Positions 10,674 to 25,791 are shown, counted from the first letter of the stretch. The stretch: DNA of 64,000 bases from Buttiauxella sp. A111 (GCF_014189855.1 NZ_BJFN01000005.1:1-64000); one strand, 5' to 3'. The notes: a model not told the origin generated them from the sequence alone. A program made the numbers and translations.

Positions 10674-12167
10674 ATGGCTCAATCACATTTATTGGCTGAA
10701 AGAATTTCACGACTTAGCCAGGCTCTGGAAAAAGGATTGTTTGAACGAAGCCACGCGGTGCGCCTCTGCCTGTTGGCAGCACTGAGTGGTGAAAGTGTTT
10801 TCTTACTTGGCCCTCCAGGGATCGCCAAGAGTTTGATTGCGCGCCGTTTGAAGTTTGCCTTCCAGCATGCGCGCGCCTTCGAATATCTGATGACACGCTT
10901 CTCCACGCCTGAAGAAGTATTTGGGCCATTATCCATTCAGGCTTTAAAAGATGAAGGCCGTTACGAGCGTCTGACGGCGGGTTATCTGCCAGAAGCTGAA
11001 ATCGTCTTTCTTGATGAAATCTGGAAAGCGGGCCCTGCCATTCTGAATACTTTGCTAACCGCCATAAACGAACGTCGTTTTCGCAATGGTGCGAGTGAAG
11101 AAAAAATCCCAATGCGTTTGCTGGTGGCCGCCTCCAACGAACTGCCGGAAGCAGACAGCAGCCTGGAAGCTTTGTATGACCGTATGCTGATTCGCCTGTG
11201 GCTCGACAAAGTGCAGGATAAAGGTAATTTCCGCTCGATGCTCACCAGTCAACATGATGAAAATGGCAATCCTGTACCAGAAAACCTGCAAATCACAGAC
11301 GACGAGTATTTCAAATGGCAGCAGGAAATTGGCACCGTTTTGCTGCCTGATAACGTCTTTGAACTGATATTCACCTTACGTCAGCAACTCGAAAACGCTG
11401 CGGGTGCACCTTATGTTTCGGACCGACGCTGGAAGAAAGCCATTCGCCTGCTGCAAGCCAGTGCCTTCTTTTGTGGCCGAAACGCCGTCGCTCCGATTGA
11501 TTTGATCCTGCTTAAAGATTGCCTGTGGCATGACTCTGCCGCGATGAATCTGATGCAACAACAGATTGAAATATTGATGACCGGACACGCATGGCAACAG
11601 CATGCAATGCTTGGAAAATTGGGTGCCATCGTGCAGCGCCGTATTCAGTTGCAACAACAGCATAGCGACCGTGAAGCTATCACCGTGACCAAACAGGGTG
11701 GGATGTTTACCCGTCGCCCACAGTACAAATTGCCTGACGAGCTCGTCGGTGAAACGCTGACATTACTGCTTCAGCAGCCGCTGAAGCTGCACGATATCGA
11801 AGTTATCCACGTGTCTATTACCCGCGAAGCTTGCGCACAATGGCTCGTAAAGGGAGGAGAACTGCGCGGCAAGCTCAACGGTATCGGTTTTGCACAGGTA
11901 CTGAATATGGAAGTCGACTCCAGCCAACATCTGGTTCTGCGCGATGTCAGCCTGCAAGGCACGCGATTGGTGATGCCGGGTAAACAGCAACAAGGGATAC
12001 CAGAGGAGATCAAACAGCAATTCGATGATCTGGAAGCTATCCTCCACCAGCAACATGAACGTTTTAACGATCAGCAAAAATGTCTCTTTATACACAACGA
12101 TTGGCTAGGAAAGATTGAAGCCAGTCTGCAAGATGTTGCAGAACAAATTAAACAGGCTCGGCACTAA
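10674..12167 (+). CDS. ravA: MoxR-family AAA+ ATPase RavA
   Basis: A 497-residue regulatory ATPase. The AAA+ core (about 1-300) has Walker A GPPGIAKS, Walker B VFLDEI and sensor region [22 protein letters not shown]. The C-terminal part corresponds to the LARA domain that binds the inducible lysine decarboxylase LdcI in E. coli. It partners the VWA protein ViaA, whose start codon overlaps its stop by one base, a normal MoxR-VWA pairing. In E. coli the pair affects Fre/Nuo function and aminoglycoside sensitivity. Confidence 0.95.
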   Translation: MAQSHLLAERISRLSQALEKGLFERSHAVRLCLLAALSGESVFLLGPPGIAKSLIARRLKFAFQHARAFEYLMTRFSTPEEVFGPLSIQALKDEGRYERLTAGYLPEAEIVFLDEIWKAGPAILNTLLTAINERRFRNGASEEKIPMRLLVAASNELPEADSSLEALYDRMLIRLWLDKVQDKGNFRSMLTSQHDENGNPVPENLQITDDEYFKWQQEIGTVLLPDNVFELIFTLRQQLENAAGAPYVSDRRWKKAIRLLQASAFFCGRNAVAPIDLILLKDCLWHDSAAMNLMQQQIEILMTGHAWQQHAMLGKLGAIVQRRIQLQQQHSDREAITVTKQGGMFTRRPQYKLPDELVGETLTLLLQQPLKLHDIEVIHVSITREACAQWLVKGGELRGKLNGIGFAQVLNMEVDSSQHLVLRDVSLQGTRLVMPGKQQQGIPEEIKQQFDDLEAILHQQHERFNDQQKCLFIHNDWLGKIEASLQDVAEQIKQARH

Positions 12168-13618
12168 TGCTCAGCGTTGAGACGCTCGATCTCATCCTCG
12201 CGATTGGCGAGGGTGAATTAATAGAAGGGATTATTATCACGCTGCTGGCGGCGCCGCAGTTTGCCGTCTTTTTTGAGAAATTCCCGCGCCTGAAAAACGC
12301 GGTGGCCAAAGACATACCGCGCTGGAGAGAGTTACTGAAGGCGCGCTTACATGACACAAACGTGCCGCAAGAATTGGCTCGCGAAGTATTGTGCTTTCAG
12401 GAAAGCCAGTTACTCACAACCAGTCAGTTATCCGCAAAACTTCCCGAAATTTTACTTCTGCTGAAAAGTGTCGATTCCCCTTTTTACGGGCAAGCACAAA
12501 CGCTGGTGGCGGAAATGCCTCGCCTGACGCCAGCGCAACAAACGCTTTTTTTACAACGCTGGCGTTTGAGTCTGGTGGTGCAGACCACTTCGCTTAACCA
12601 ACAATTGCTCGAAGAAGAGCGTGATCAGTTGCTCGCTGAAGTGCAACAGCGTCTGGCATTAAGCGGCCAGCTTGAGCCGGTACTGGTCGACAACGATAAT
12701 GCTGCGGGACGGCTTTGGGATATGAGCGCCGGTTCGCTTCAGCGCGGTGATTATCAACTCATCGTCCAGTACGGTGAGTTTCTTGCAAGCCAGCCGGAAT
12801 TACTCAAACTTGCAGAACAACTTGGTCGTTCCAAAGAGGCTAAATCAGTCCCGAAGAAAGATGCGCCGACTGAAACCTGGCGCATGCTGGTACGTGAGCC
12901 CGCCACGGTACCTGAACAAGTTGATGGCCTGCAGCGTAGCGATGACATCTTGCGTTTGCTGCCACCTGAATTAGCCACGCTGGGTATCACCGAACTGGAA
13001 TACGAGTTCTACCGTCGGTTGGTGGAAAAACAACTGCTGACTTACCGATTACATGGCGATTCATGGCGCGAGAAAGTCGTCGAGCGTCCCGTGGTTCACC
13101 AGGATTTTGATGAACAACCACGCGGGCCATTTATTGTTTGCGTCGATACGTCTGGGTCAATGGGCGGCTTTAATGAACAATGCGCCAAAGCTTTTTGCCT
13201 GGCACTGATGCGCGTTGCGCTGGCAGATAACCGCCGCTGTTTCATCATGCTGTTTTCCAGCGAAGTGGTGCGCTACGAAGTGTGTGGTACGGACGGTATT
13301 GAGCAAGCGATCCGTTTTCTAAGCCAGCGTTTTCGTGGCGGCACTGATCTCGCCAGCTGTTTCAGGGCGATTGCAGAGAAAATGCAGGGTAGCGAATGGT
13401 TTGACGCTGATGCAGTGGTCATTTCCGACTTTATCGCCCAGCGTTTGCCTGACGACGTCGTGACGAAGGTGAAGGATCTACAACGTATTCATCAACATCG
13501 TTTCCACGCGGTGGCGATGTCGACACATGGCAAACCCGGCATCATGCGCATTTTCGATCATATCTGGCGCTTTGATACCGGGATGCGAAGCCGCCTGCTG
13601 CGTCGCTGGCGGCGTTAA
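12167..13618 (+). CDS. viaA: VWA-domain protein ViaA, RavA partner
   Basis: A 483-residue protein of the same length as E. coli ViaA. The N-terminal half is helical. The C-terminal half is a von Willebrand factor A domain with MIDAS motif DTSGSMGG and the later Thr/Asp positions GGTDL and VVISDF. It stimulates RavA ATPase. Its start codon overlaps the ravA stop (TAATG). It ends 4 bp from the end of asnA on the opposite strand with no clear terminator in the gap. Confidence 0.95.
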   Translation: MLSVETLDLILAIGEGELIEGIIITLLAAPQFAVFFEKFPRLKNAVAKDIPRWRELLKARLHDTNVPQELAREVLCFQESQLLTTSQLSAKLPEILLLLKSVDSPFYGQAQTLVAEMPRLTPAQQTLFLQRWRLSLVVQTTSLNQQLLEEERDQLLAEVQQRLALSGQLEPVLVDNDNAAGRLWDMSAGSLQRGDYQLIVQYGEFLASQPELLKLAEQLGRSKEAKSVPKKDAPTETWRMLVREPATVPEQVDGLQRSDDILRLLPPELATLGITELEYEFYRRLVEKQLLTYRLHGDSWREKVVERPVVHQDFDEQPRGPFIVCVDTSGSMGGFNEQCAKAFCLALMRVALADNRRCFIMLFSSEVVRYEVCGTDGIEQAIRFLSQRFRGGTDLASCFRAIAEKMQGSEWFDADAVVISDFIAQRLPDDVVTKVKDLQRIHQHRFHAVAMSTHGKPGIMRIFDHIWRFDTGMRSRLLRRWRR

Positions 13619-13622
13619 TCAT

Positions 13623-14615
13623 TTACAGCAATGAGTCAACTTTAGCGTGAAGCTCAGCCGGCCACACGCCGCACTGAACCTGACCAATGTGCGGCTGTTG
13701 CAGCATCAGCATAACCAAACGAGACTGACCGATACCGCCGCCAATGGTTTGCGGCATTTCGCCTTTTAGCAGTGACTGATGCCATTCAAGTTGCAGACGA
13801 TCGTCATCACCGGTCACGGCCAACTGGCGTTTTAGCGTCTCAGCGTCAACACGGATCCCCATTGAAGAAAGCTCAAATGCATCTTCCAGAATAGGGTTCC
13901 AAACCATAATGTCGCCGTTCAAACCTTTGAAGTCACCCTGACTTGCCGTTGACCAGTCATCGTAATCCGGCGCACGAACATCATGACGTTTCCCGTCAGC
14001 CAACTTACCGCCAATTCCAATCAGGAAAACAGCGCCCAGTTCTTTAGCAATTGCACGCTCACGGCCTTTCGCATCCAGGTCCGGGAAACGCTGCTGCAAC
14101 TCTTCACTATGAACAAAATGGATTTGCTCAGGCAGGAAAGCGGTCAAACCGTACTGTTCGCTCACCGCGGCTTCCGTAGCTTTCATTGCAGCCCAGATGC
14201 TTTCTACAGTTTGCTTTAGCGTACCGAGATGACGTTCTCCTTCGCCCATTACGCGTTCCCAATCCCACTGATCGACATACACAGAGTGAATTGGAGTCAA
14301 ACGGTCTTCATCGGGACGAAGGGCTTTCATGTGCGTGTAAAGCCCTTCGCCCGCGCTGAAGTCGTGCTGGCCGAGTGTTTTTCTTTTCCATTTGGCCAGC
14401 GAATGCACCACTTCAAACTGCGCGTCAGGCAAGGTTTTCACCTTAACCTGCACCGCTTTTTCGCAGCCAGACAGATTGTCCTGAGTACCATCACCCACGC
14501 GGCTAAGAATCGGAGCCTGGACTTCCATCAGGCCCAGCTTTTCTTCAAGTTGACGGGAGAAATGGGATTTCACAAAACTAATCTGGCGTTGTTTAGCGAT
14601 GTAGGCAGTTTTCAT
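13623..14615 (-). CDS. asnA: Aspartate-ammonia ligase (asparagine synthetase A)
   Basis: A 330-residue ammonia-dependent asparagine synthetase, the same length as E. coli AsnA. It is related to class II aminoacyl-tRNA synthetases. Motif-3-like [20 protein letters not shown] lies near the C-terminus. It makes asparagine from aspartate, NH3 and ATP. It is divergent from its regulator asnC. Confidence 0.97.
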   Translation of the reverse strand: MKTAYIAKQRQISFVKSHFSRQLEEKLGLMEVQAPILSRVGDGTQDNLSGCEKAVQVKVKTLPDAQFEVVHSLAKWKRKTLGQHDFSAGEGLYTHMKALRPDEDRLTPIHSVYVDQWDWERVMGEGERHLGTLKQTVESIWAAMKATEAAVSEQYGLTAFLPEQIHFVHSEELQQRFPDLDAKGRERAIAKELGAVFLIGIGGKLADGKRHDVRAPDYDDWSTASQGDFKGLNGDIMVWNPILEDAFELSSMGIRVDAETLKRQLAVTGDDDRLQLEWHQSLLKGEMPQTIGGGIGQSRLVMLMLQQPHIGQVQCGVWPAELHAKVDSLL

Positions 14616-14771
14616 GGCTTTCTCTTTATTGTGTTGTTTTACTGACGATGATTAAGCAACAAACCGGGCATAACATTCAATAATCAACAATAAAAAAGCC
14701 TTACATGTTTTTAATCGACTAATTTAAGGCTATAAAAGATGAACTATCGTTACTAATCATAGGAAAAAGTG
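14616..14771. promoter_or_regulatory. asnA-asnC divergent control region
   Basis: A 156-bp A/T-rich region between the two divergent starts. In E. coli AsnC activates asnA from here and represses itself. I can see no single clear AsnC box, but GCCTTACATG and TTTAAGGC elements around 14697-14733 form a loose dyad. Confidence 0.4.
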
Positions 14772-15230
14772 ATGGATAATTATCAGATCGACAATCTCGA
14801 TCGCGGCATTCTTGACGCATTAATGGCAAATGCCCGTACCGCATATGCCGAACTGGCAAAACAATTCGGTGTTAGCCCTGGCACTATTCATGTGCGCGTA
14901 GAGAAAATGAAGCAGGCAGGGATCATTACCGGTGCACGGATTGACATCAGCCCTAAACAATTGGGCTACGACGTTTGCTGCTTTATCGGCATCATTTTAA
15001 AAAGTGCAAAAGATTACCCTTCAGCACTGGCCAAACTCGAAAGCCTGGAAGAAGTCACCGAGGCGTATTACACCACTGGCCACTACAGCATCTTTATTAA
15101 GGTGATGTGTCGATCGATAGACGCCCTTCAACAGGTACTTATCAACAAGATCCAAACAATTGATGAAATTCAGTCCACCGAAACGCTGATCTCCCTTCAG
15201 AACCCGATCATGCGTACCATCAAGCCCTGA
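14772..15230 (+). CDS. asnC: Lrp/AsnC-family regulator AsnC
   Basis: A 152-residue regulator with an N-terminal helix-turn-helix (YAELAKQFGVSPGTIHVRVEKM) and a C-terminal RAM ligand domain that senses asparagine. I chose the ATG at 14772 (MDNYQIDNLDRGIL), which gives the E. coli length, over the GTG one codon earlier. AGGAAAAA precedes it. It also controls mioC transcription in E. coli, and mioC follows. Confidence 0.96.
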   Translation: MDNYQIDNLDRGILDALMANARTAYAELAKQFGVSPGTIHVRVEKMKQAGIITGARIDISPKQLGYDVCCFIGIILKSAKDYPSALAKLESLEEVTEAYYTTGHYSIFIKVMCRSIDALQQVLINKIQTIDEIQSTETLISLQNPIMRTIKP

Positions 15231-15251
15231 CAGCTATTTTTAATACCCATA

Positions 15252-15260
15252 TTATCCACA
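15252..15260 (+). promoter_or_regulatory. DnaA box in the mioC promoter region
   Basis: A perfect TTATCCACA lies 60 bp upstream of mioC. In E. coli DnaA represses mioC transcription, which otherwise reads into oriC. Confidence 0.8.
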
Positions 15261-15320
15261 GGTAGATCGCAGGCGTTACACAGCGTACAATGCCCATCGT
15301 TTCGAAAAGGTGGGATCGCA

Positions 15321-15770
15321 ATGACAGAAGTTACGCTGATTAGCGGCAGTACCCTGGGCAGTGCCGAATATGTGGCTGAACATCTGGCTGAAAAGCTCGA
15401 TGAAGCGGGTTTTACGACCCAGACGCTGCATGGGCCTCTGTTTGAAGATCTTTCTGTCAGCGGGATTTGGCTGATTGTCTCCTCAACTCATGGTGCCGGG
15501 GATCTTCCTGATAATCTTCAGCCGCTCTTTGATGCAATAAATGAAGAACGTCCGGATCTGAGTGCGCTTCATTATGGTGCTGTCGGGATTGGTAGTCGTG
15601 AATACGACACATTTTGTGGTGCGATTGAAAAATTAGACACCCTTCTGACGGAATGTGGCGCTAAAAGAGTGGGCTCTTTATTGAAAGTGAACATCCTTGA
15701 TCACGACATTCCTGAAGATCCAGCCGAAGTTTGGGTCGGATCATGGAAGAATTTACTCCAGGATTTGTAA
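15321..15770 (+). CDS. mioC: Flavodoxin-like FMN protein MioC
   Basis: A 149-residue short-chain flavodoxin. The phosphate-binding loop SGSTLGSAEYVAE lies near the N-terminus and the isoalloxazine loops SSTHGAGDLPDN and GSREYDTFCGA follow. In E. coli it supports biotin synthase activity in vitro. Transcription runs straight into oriC, the conserved arrangement. Confidence 0.95.
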   Translation: MTEVTLISGSTLGSAEYVAEHLAEKLDEAGFTTQTLHGPLFEDLSVSGIWLIVSSTHGAGDLPDNLQPLFDAINEERPDLSALHYGAVGIGSREYDTFCGAIEKLDTLLTECGAKRVGSLLKVNILDHDIPEDPAEVWVGSWKNLLQDL

Positions 15771-15786
15771 AGATCTCACTTTTATC

Positions 15787-15795
15787 TGTGTATAA
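15787..15795 (-). promoter_or_regulatory. DnaA box at the R4 position
   Basis: On the minus strand it reads TTATACACA. The E. coli R4 is TTATCCACA, so this copy deviates at the fifth base while still fitting TTATNCACA. Confidence 0.75.
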
Positions 15796-15825
15796 GTATG
15801 CTTAAAACCTTGGGTTAAGCAGTAG

Positions 15826-15834
15826 TTATCCCAA
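15826..15834 (+). promoter_or_regulatory. DnaA box R3 (weak)
   Basis: TTATCCCAA stands at the place of the weak E. coli box R3 (TTATCCAAA). Confidence 0.7.
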
Positions 15835-15860
15835 TAACAACTCCTGTTCACTTTTTGAGT

Positions 15861-15869
15861 TGTGCATAA
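15861..15869 (-). promoter_or_regulatory. DnaA box R2
   Basis: The minus strand reads TTATGCACA, within the TTATNCACA consensus; E. coli R2 is TTATACACA. Confidence 0.8.
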
Positions 15870-15935
15870 GTACCGCTTTTGATCCCAGCTTATACGTTGT
15901 GGGATCACCGGAAGTTCACAGCTAACGATCCTTCT

Positions 15936-15948
15936 TAATCAATTGATC
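15936..15948 (-). promoter_or_regulatory. IHF-like site beside R1
   Basis: The minus strand GATCAATTGATTA fits WATCAANNNNTTR except for its first base. It lies next to R1, as the IHF site does in E. coli oriC. Confidence 0.55.
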
Positions 15949-15966
15949 TCTTTACCATAAAAACGG

Positions 15967-15975
15967 TTATCCACA
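15967..15975 (+). promoter_or_regulatory. DnaA box R1
   Basis: A consensus TTATCCACA adjacent to the unwinding element. It is the only one of the four main boxes that keeps the strongest consensus in this origin. Confidence 0.9.
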
Positions 15976-15988
15976 GAACATGCCGATC

Positions 15989-16032
15989 CTAATAAGAGAT
16001 CATAATAAAGAGATCTTTAAATAAAAAAGATC
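15989..16032. other. DNA unwinding element, three AT-rich 13-mers
   Basis: CTAATAAGAGATC (15989-16001), TAATAAAGAGATC (16003-16015) and AATAAAAAAGATC (16020-16032) are the three 13-mers, each ending in GATC. They correspond to the R, M and L repeats of E. coli oriC. Confidence 0.9.
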
Positions 16033-16143
16033 TTCTTTTAATTACTCAAGATCCCAGGACTTTCTCGAAAGGCTAAAGTTAAGTTAGAATCGCCAACCCC
16101 GGGAAACAGTCATTCCCCATTCGCAAAACCGTGAGGCAGTACC

Positions 16144-18033
16144 ATGTTTTATCCAGATCCTTTTGACGTCATCATCATTGGCGGGGGTCATGCAGGCACC
16201 GAGGCTGCAATGGCCGCTGCACGGATGGGTCAACAAACCCTTCTTCTGACACACAATATCGACACGCTGGGACAAATGTCTTGTAACCCTGCGATCGGCG
16301 GTATTGGCAAGGGACATCTGGTTAAAGAAGTGGACGCTCTGGGCGGTTTGATGGCGAAGGCTATCGATCATGCAGGCATCCAGTTTAGGATACTAAACGC
16401 CAGCAAAGGGCCTGCGGTACGGGCTACTCGTGCTCAAGCTGACCGTGTGCTGTATCGCCAGGCAGTTCGTACTGCACTGGAAAACCAGCCGAACCTGATG
16501 ATCTTCCAGCAGGCGGTTGAAGATCTGATTGTCGAGAACGATCGCGTCGTTGGTGCTGTAACGCAAATGGGTCTTAAGTTCCGCGCAAAATCCGTAGTTC
16601 TGACCGTCGGGACGTTCCTGGATGGCAAAATTCATATCGGACTGGATAACTACAGCGGTGGCCGTGCAGGCGATCCGCCATCCATTTCGCTTTCACGTCG
16701 TCTGCGTGAACTGCCACTTCGTGTCAGCCGCCTGAAAACGGGCACACCACCGCGCATCGACGCTCGCACCATAGATTTCAGTGTGCTTGCCCAGCAGCAT
16801 GGCGATACCCCAATGCCGGTATTCTCGTTCATGGGGAACGTCAATCAACACCCTGCGCAAGTACCGTGCTACATCACGCACACCAACGAAAAAACGCATG
16901 ACGTTATTCGTAATAACCTCGATCGCAGCCCGATGTATGCAGGTGTTATCGAAGGGATTGGACCGCGTTACTGCCCGTCCATCGAAGACAAAGTGATGCG
17001 TTTTGCTGACCGTAATCAGCACCAGATCTTCCTTGAGCCTGAAGGGCTGACCAGCAACGAAATTTATCCAAACGGCATCTCCACCAGCCTGCCGTTTGAC
17101 GTACAGATGCAGATCGTCCGTTCGATGGAAGGCATGGAAAACGCGAAGATCGTGCGTCCAGGCTACGCCATAGAATACGACTTCTTCGATCCTCGTGATC
17201 TCAAGCCGACGCTGGAAAGCAAATATATCCAGGGTCTGTTCTTTGCTGGTCAAATTAACGGGACTACCGGTTACGAAGAAGCTGCTGCGCAAGGTTTGTT
17301 AGCAGGCCTCAATGCTGCACGCTTCTCAGCCGAGAAAGACGGTTGGGCGCCGACTCGATCTCAAGCTTATCTGGGCGTATTGGTCGACGATCTTTGCACT
17401 CTCGGTACCAAAGAACCGTACCGCATGTTTACCTCGCGCGCCGAATATCGTTTGATGCTGCGCGAAGATAATGCCGATCTGCGTTTAACCGCTGTTGGCC
17501 GCGAAATGGGACTCGTGGATGACGAACGCTGGGCACGCTTCAACGAAAAACTGGAAAGCATTGAGCTTGAGCGTCAACGTCTGAAAGACATCTGGCTGCA
17601 CCCGCATTCTGAAAGTGTTGAAGAAGTGAACGCCAAACTGAGCGCACCACTGTCTCGTGAAGCAAATGGCGAAGATCTGCTGCGTAGGCCAGAAATGACC
17701 TATGCTGAGATGATGCAATTATCTGTTTTCGCGCCAGGCCTTGAAGATCCGCAATCTGCTGAGCAGGTAGAAATTCAGGTCAAATACGAAGGCTACATCG
17801 CTCGCCAACAAGAAGAGATTGAAAAACAACAACGTAACGAAAATACGTTGTTGCCTGCAACGCTTGATTATCGCCAGGTGAGTGGTCTTTCCAACGAAGT
17901 GATCGCGAAGCTGAACGATCATAAACCAGTCTCAATTGGACAGGCATCACGCATTTCAGGCGTCACTCCGGCAGCGATTTCGATCTTGCTTGTCTGGTTA
18001 AAGAAACAAGGTCTGCTACGCCGTAGCGCCTGA
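16144..18033 (+). CDS. mnmG: tRNA uridine-34 carboxymethylaminomethyl synthase subunit MnmG (GidA)
   Basis: A 629-residue FAD enzyme, exactly the E. coli length. The FAD-binding GGGHAG lies at 13-18. The two redox cysteines are in MSCNPAIGG (Cys47) and [10 protein letters not shown]. With MnmE, also in this window, it makes the cmnm5 modification of wobble uridine. Transcription runs away from oriC and is followed by a hairpin terminator, then rsmG. Confidence 0.98.
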   Translation: MFYPDPFDVIIIGGGHAGTEAAMAAARMGQQTLLLTHNIDTLGQMSCNPAIGGIGKGHLVKEVDALGGLMAKAIDHAGIQFRILNASKGPAVRATRAQADRVLYRQAVRTALENQPNLMIFQQAVEDLIVENDRVVGAVTQMGLKFRAKSVVLTVGTFLDGKIHIGLDNYSGGRAGDPPSISLSRRLRELPLRVSRLKTGTPPRIDARTIDFSVLAQQHGDTPMPVFSFMGNVNQHPAQVPCYITHTNEKTHDVIRNNLDRSPMYAGVIEGIGPRYCPSIEDKVMRFADRNQHQIFLEPEGLTSNEIYPNGISTSLPFDVQMQIVRSMEGMENAKIVRPGYAIEYDFFDPRDLKPTLESKYIQGLFFAGQINGTTGYEEAAAQGLLAGLNAARFSAEKDGWAPTRSQAYLGVLVDDLCTLGTKEPYRMFTSRAEYRLMLREDNADLRLTAVGREMGLVDDERWARFNEKLESIELERQRLKDIWLHPHSESVEEVNAKLSAPLSREANGEDLLRRPEMTYAEMMQLSVFAPGLEDPQSAEQVEIQVKYEGYIARQQEEIEKQQRNENTLLPATLDYRQVSGLSNEVIAKLNDHKPVSIGQASRISGVTPAAISILLVWLKKQGLLRRSA

Positions 18034-18045
18034 TGAACATATTTC

Positions 18046-18073
18046 AGGGCCGGGATATCCTGGCCCTTTTTTT
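18046..18073 (+). terminator. mnmG terminator or attenuator
   Basis: AGGGCC (18046-18051) and GGCCCT (18062-18067) flank a short loop and are followed by seven T. It lies 17 bp before the rsmG start, so it may allow partial read-through. Confidence 0.75.
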
Positions 18074-18090
18074 GATGGGTATACACCGCC

Positions 18091-18714
18091 GTGCTTAACA
18101 AACTGAATCGCCTGCTGGATAGTGCAGGCATTACGTTGCCAGAAAACCAGAAACAACAACTGATAGGTTATGTTGAACTGCTCCACAAGTGGAACAAAGC
18201 CTATAACCTGACCTCAGTACGTCATCCAGATGACATGCTGGTACGCCATATTCTCGATAGCATTGTTGTGGAACCGTATTTACAGGGTTCGCGTTTTATC
18301 GATGTCGGAACGGGACCGGGACTGCCGGGGATACCACTGGCAATTGTGCGTCCTGACTCGCATTTTACGCTGCTGGATAGCCTGGGTAAGCGTGTACGCT
18401 TCCTGCGCCAGGTTCAGCATGAGCTGCATCTTGAAAACATCACGCCAGTGCAAAGTCGTGTGGAAGAGTTCCCTGCTGAACCCCCATTTGACGGCGTAAT
18501 CAGCCGTGCTTTTGCGTCTATGACGGATATGGTGACCTGGTGCAAGCATCTTCCCGCTGAGAATGGCCGCTTCTATGCCCTCAAGGGGTTACGCCCTGAT
18601 GATGAAATTGCAACCTTGCCTGAAAACTTTAGCGTCGAAGAAGTGGTTCGTTTGCAGGTCCCGGAGCTTGATGGCGAACGACATTTGGTGATGATTAAGG
18701 CAAACAAAACTTAA
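18091..18714 (+). CDS. rsmG: 16S rRNA m7G527 methyltransferase RsmG (GidB)
   Basis: A 207-residue SAM-dependent methyltransferase, identical in length to the E. coli enzyme. The SAM motif is [17 protein letters not shown]. It uses a GTG start, as in E. coli. It methylates G527 of 16S rRNA; loss gives low-level streptomycin resistance. It forms a pair with mnmG upstream. Confidence 0.97.
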   Translation: MLNKLNRLLDSAGITLPENQKQQLIGYVELLHKWNKAYNLTSVRHPDDMLVRHILDSIVVEPYLQGSRFIDVGTGPGLPGIPLAIVRPDSHFTLLDSLGKRVRFLRQVQHELHLENITPVQSRVEEFPAEPPFDGVISRAFASMTDMVTWCKHLPAENGRFYALKGLRPDDEIATLPENFSVEEVVRLQVPELDGERHLVMIKANKT

Positions 18715-19213
18715 TATTTATCAAAAAAAAGCGAAAAAGGATTGTTTCGCGAAAGTTAAAAATACAAAGGAAAATGGCTGACATTCCTGGTTACATTTAA
18801 CGATATTGCAACTTGTGTGCACCGGGTTTTTAACTCGCCAGGTAATATTGATATTTAAAATGGTCAACATTGAAAATATAACCTTGCTAATTAATGTGTG
18901 AATTTTTTACCTGGCTCGATGTTAAAAGTTTAATAAAAATGTCAATGAAATGTTTTTGCAGTGTTTCAATGTGTTTTAAATAGAGTAGACAGTAATCAGC
19001 TTATTTATCAGACATCTGTGTTTCGCACTTTAAGAGGCAGACAAATGTACAACGCCTATGAGATGTTTGAATTGTGATCTGGTGCACGCTTTATTCGGCG
19101 GGTATTTCGGTTATTTGCAGTTTTCAGGAAAATAACCAGCATTCAGTAAAAGTTGAAAAATAACGGTACCGGAAAATATTTAAACTTTTGTTCACCTTTT
19201 TGCTACTTATTGT
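18715..19213. other. Long A/T-rich gap between rsmG and the atp promoter
   Basis: About 500 bp without a credible gene. It is rich in A/T runs, as is the equally long gap at the same place in E. coli. I see no repeat element, tRNA or clear hairpin-plus-T terminator for rsmG in it. Confidence 0.6.
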
Positions 19214-19241
19214 TTGAAATCACGGGGCCGCACCGTATAAT
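19214..19241 (+). promoter_or_regulatory. atp operon promoter
   Basis: TTGAAA (19214-19219) and TATAAT (19236-19241) with a 16-bp spacer lie about 95 bp upstream of atpI, at the position of the main E. coli atpIp promoter. Confidence 0.8.
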
Positions 19242-19333
19242 TTGCTCGCTTTTTGAGGCTTGACTCGGAGTCGTAAAGGAAGTTTTATACGACACGCGAC
19301 ATACCCCGAAGGGAGCAGGAGTTAGGATACGCC

Positions 19334-20541
<1,208 letters not shown>

Positions 20542-20571
20542 TTTTACTTACCACTACTGCGTTTTAACTGA

Positions 20572-20840
<269 letters not shown>

Positions 20841-20890
20841 TAATATACCAAGCAATATCAGAACGTTAACTAACAAAGAGGCATTGTGCT

Positions 20891-21361
20891 GTGAATCTTA
20901 ACGCAACAATCCTCGGCCAGGCCATCGCGTTTGTCCTGTTTGTTCTGTTCTGTATGAAGTATGTATGGCCGCCATTAATGGCAGCCATCGAGAAGCGTCA
21001 ACAAGAAATTGCTGACGGTCTCTCTTCTGCAGAACGTGCCAAAAAGGACCTTGACCTTGCACAGGCCAACGCGACCGACCAGCTGAAAAAAGCCAAAGCG
21101 GAAGCTCAGGTGATTATCGAGCAAGCGAACAAACGCCGCTCACAGATCCTTGAAGAAGCTAAAACCGAGGCAGAGCAGGAACGTGACAAAATCGTTGCAC
21201 AGGCTCAGGCAGAAATCGACGCAGAGCGTAAACGCGCTCGTGAAGAACTGCGTAAGCAAGTGGCTCTGCTGGCAATTGCCGGTGCCGAGAAGATAATCGA
21301 ACGTTCCGTGGATGAAGCTGCTAACAGCGACATCGTTGATAAACTGGTCGCTGAACTGTAA
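20891..21361 (+). CDS. atpF: F0F1 ATP synthase subunit b
   Basis: A 156-residue stator subunit with one N-terminal membrane helix (about 5-25) and a long charged coiled coil. It uses a GTG start, as in E. coli, after AAAGAGGCATT. Confidence 0.97.
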   Translation: MNLNATILGQAIAFVLFVLFCMKYVWPPLMAAIEKRQQEIADGLSSAERAKKDLDLAQANATDQLKKAKAEAQVIIEQANKRRSQILEEAKTEAEQERDKIVAQAQAEIDAERKRAREELRKQVALLAIAGAEKIIERSVDEAANSDIVDKLVAEL

Positions 21362-21375
21362 GGAGGGAGGGGCTG

Positions 21376-21909
21376 ATGTCTGAATTTGTAACTGTAGCTC
21401 GCCCCTACGCCAAAGCAGCTTTTGACTTTGCCGTCGAACACCAGAGCGTTGATAACTGGCAGTCTATGCTAAGTTTCGCCGCCGAGGTGTCTAAAAACGA
21501 ACAAATGGCAGAGCTACTCTCCGGCGCTTTTGCTCCGGAAACGCTCTCTCAGTCGTTTATCTCTATTTGTGGTGACCAGTTAGACGCCAATGGCCAGAAC
21601 CTGATTAAGGTAATGGCTGAAAACGGTCGTTTGAAGGTTCTCCCTGATGTTCTTGAGCAATTCGTTCAACTGCGTGCAGCCCAAGAGGCTACAGTTGAAG
21701 TCGAAGTGACTTCTGCTAGCGCGTTAAACGAAGCCCAGCTTTCGAAAATCAGCGCCGCGATGGAAAAACGTCTGTCACGCAAAGTTAAGCTGAATTGCAA
21801 AATTGATAAGTCTGTAATGGCAGGTGTCATCATCCGTGCGGGTGATATGGTCATTGATGGTAGCGTACGCGGCCGTCTTGATCGCCTGACAGACGTCTTG
21901 CAGTCTTAA
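21376..21909 (+). CDS. atpH: F0F1 ATP synthase subunit delta
   Basis: A 177-residue stator protein joining subunit b to the top of the alpha3beta3 head. The N-terminal six-helix domain begins [16 protein letters not shown]. It lies 14 bp after atpF with AGGAGGG as ribosome-binding site. Confidence 0.97.
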   Translation: MSEFVTVARPYAKAAFDFAVEHQSVDNWQSMLSFAAEVSKNEQMAELLSGAFAPETLSQSFISICGDQLDANGQNLIKVMAENGRLKVLPDVLEQFVQLRAAQEATVEVEVTSASALNEAQLSKISAAMEKRLSRKVKLNCKIDKSVMAGVIIRAGDMVIDGSVRGRLDRLTDVLQS

Positions 21910-21921
21910 GGGGACTGGAGC

Positions 21922-23463
21922 ATGCAACTGAATTCCACCGAAATCAGCGAACTGATCAAGCAGCGCATTGCTCAGTTCAGTGTTGTGAGCGAAGCTCACA
22001 ACGAAGGTACAATTGTTTCTGTAAGTGACGGTATCATCCGCGTACACGGCCTGGCCGATGTCATGCAGGGTGAGATGATTTCCCTGCCGGGAAACCGTTA
22101 CGCCATTGCACTGAACCTCGAGCGCGACTCTGTTGGTGCAGTAGTAATGGGTCCGTACGCTGACCTTGCCGAAGGCATGAAAGTTAAGTGTACTGGCCGT
22201 ATTCTTGAAGTACCAGTTGGCCGTGGCCTGCTGGGCCGCGTGGTGAACACCCTGGGTGCACCAATCGACGGTAAAGGTCCTTTGGACCACGACGGCTTTG
22301 CTGCTGTTGAAGCGATTGCTCCGGGCGTAATCGAACGTCAATCCGTAGACCAGCCGGTTCAGACCGGTTATAAGTCGGTTGATGCCATGATTCCAATCGG
22401 CCGTGGTCAGCGTGAGCTGGTCATCGGTGACCGTCAGACCGGTAAAACCGCGCTGGCGATCGATGCCATCATCAACCAACGTGATTCCGGCATCAAATGT
22501 ATCTACGTTGCAATCGGCCAGAAAGCATCCACTATTTCTAACGTGGTTCGTAAACTGGAAGAACACGGCGCATTGGCTAACACCATCGTGGTTGTTGCTA
22601 CTGCTTCTGAATCCGCTGCACTGCAATATCTGGCTCCGTATGCTGGTTGCGCAATGGGTGAATACTTCCGTGACCGCGGTGAAGATGCGCTGATCGTATA
22701 CGATGACCTGTCTAAACAGGCTGTTGCATACCGCCAGATCTCCCTGCTGCTTCGTCGTCCACCAGGTCGTGAAGCATTCCCAGGCGACGTATTTTATCTC
22801 CACTCCCGTCTGCTGGAACGTGCTGCGCGTGTAAACGCCGACTACGTTGAAGCATTCACCAAAGGTGAAGTGAAAGGTAAAACCGGTTCCCTGACTGCTC
22901 TGCCGATTATCGAAACTCAAGCGGGTGACGTTTCTGCGTTCGTTCCGACCAACGTAATTTCTATTACAGATGGTCAGATCTTCCTGGAATCTAACCTGTT
23001 TAACTCCGGTATTCGTCCTGCGGTAAACCCGGGTATCTCCGTATCTCGTGTTGGTGGTGCTGCTCAGACCAAGATCATGAAAAAACTGTCCGGTGGTATT
23101 CGTACCGCGCTGGCACAGTATCGTGAACTGGCTGCGTTCTCTCAGTTTGCATCTGACCTTGACGACGCGACCCGTAAGCAGTTGAGCCACGGTCAAAAAG
23201 TGACCGAGCTTCTGAAACAGAAACAATATGCGCCGATGTCTGTTGCGCAGCAGTCTCTGGTTCTGTTCGCTGCTGAACGTGGTTACCTCGAAGATGTGGA
23301 ACTGGCTAAAATCGGTAGTTTCGAAGCCGCTCTGTTGGCTTACGTTGACCGTGACCATGCTCCACTGATGCAAGAAATCAACCAATCTGGTGGCTATAAC
23401 GACGAAATCGAAGGCAAGCTGAAAGGCATCCTCGATTCCTTCAAAGCAACTCAGTCCTGGTAA
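21922..23463 (+). CDS. atpA: F0F1 ATP synthase subunit alpha
   Basis: A 513-residue noncatalytic nucleotide-binding subunit. The P-loop GDRQTGKT begins at about residue 169, and the family signature [14 protein letters not shown] is present. The codon use is strongly biased, which leaves a long accidental reading frame open on the opposite strand. Confidence 0.98.
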   Translation: MQLNSTEISELIKQRIAQFSVVSEAHNEGTIVSVSDGIIRVHGLADVMQGEMISLPGNRYAIALNLERDSVGAVVMGPYADLAEGMKVKCTGRILEVPVGRGLLGRVVNTLGAPIDGKGPLDHDGFAAVEAIAPGVIERQSVDQPVQTGYKSVDAMIPIGRGQRELVIGDRQTGKTALAIDAIINQRDSGIKCIYVAIGQKASTISNVVRKLEEHGALANTIVVVATASESAALQYLAPYAGCAMGEYFRDRGEDALIVYDDLSKQAVAYRQISLLLRRPPGREAFPGDVFYLHSRLLERAARVNADYVEAFTKGEVKGKTGSLTALPIIETQAGDVSAFVPTNVISITDGQIFLESNLFNSGIRPAVNPGISVSRVGGAAQTKIMKKLSGGIRTALAQYRELAAFSQFASDLDDATRKQLSHGQKVTELLKQKQYAPMSVAQQSLVLFAAERGYLEDVELAKIGSFEAALLAYVDRDHAPLMQEINQSGGYNDEIEGKLKGILDSFKATQSW

Positions 23464-23513
23464 AGTCTGGCGGCTTGTCTTAGGGCAAGCCGCAAGGCAT
23501 TGAGGAGAAGCTC

Positions 23514-25791
<2,278 letters not shown>

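Larger units (their letters stand above)
15787..16056. other. oriC: Chromosomal replication origin oriC
   Basis: Located between mioC and mnmG, in inverted orientation to the usual E. coli map drawing. It contains four DnaA boxes in the R4-R3-R2-R1 order, an IHF-like site next to R1 and three AT-rich 13-mers at the mnmG side. Ten or so GATC sites between 15771 and 16052 would serve Dam/SeqA control. The limits follow the E. coli minimal origin from R4 to the outer 13-mer. Confidence 0.95.

Noticed and set aside
21775-23385. A 536-codon open frame on the minus strand opposite atpA
   Set aside because: It follows from the strong codon bias of atpA, which avoids codons that read as stops on the other strand. 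The predicted protein has no recognisable motif and no ribosome-binding site; atpA is certain.
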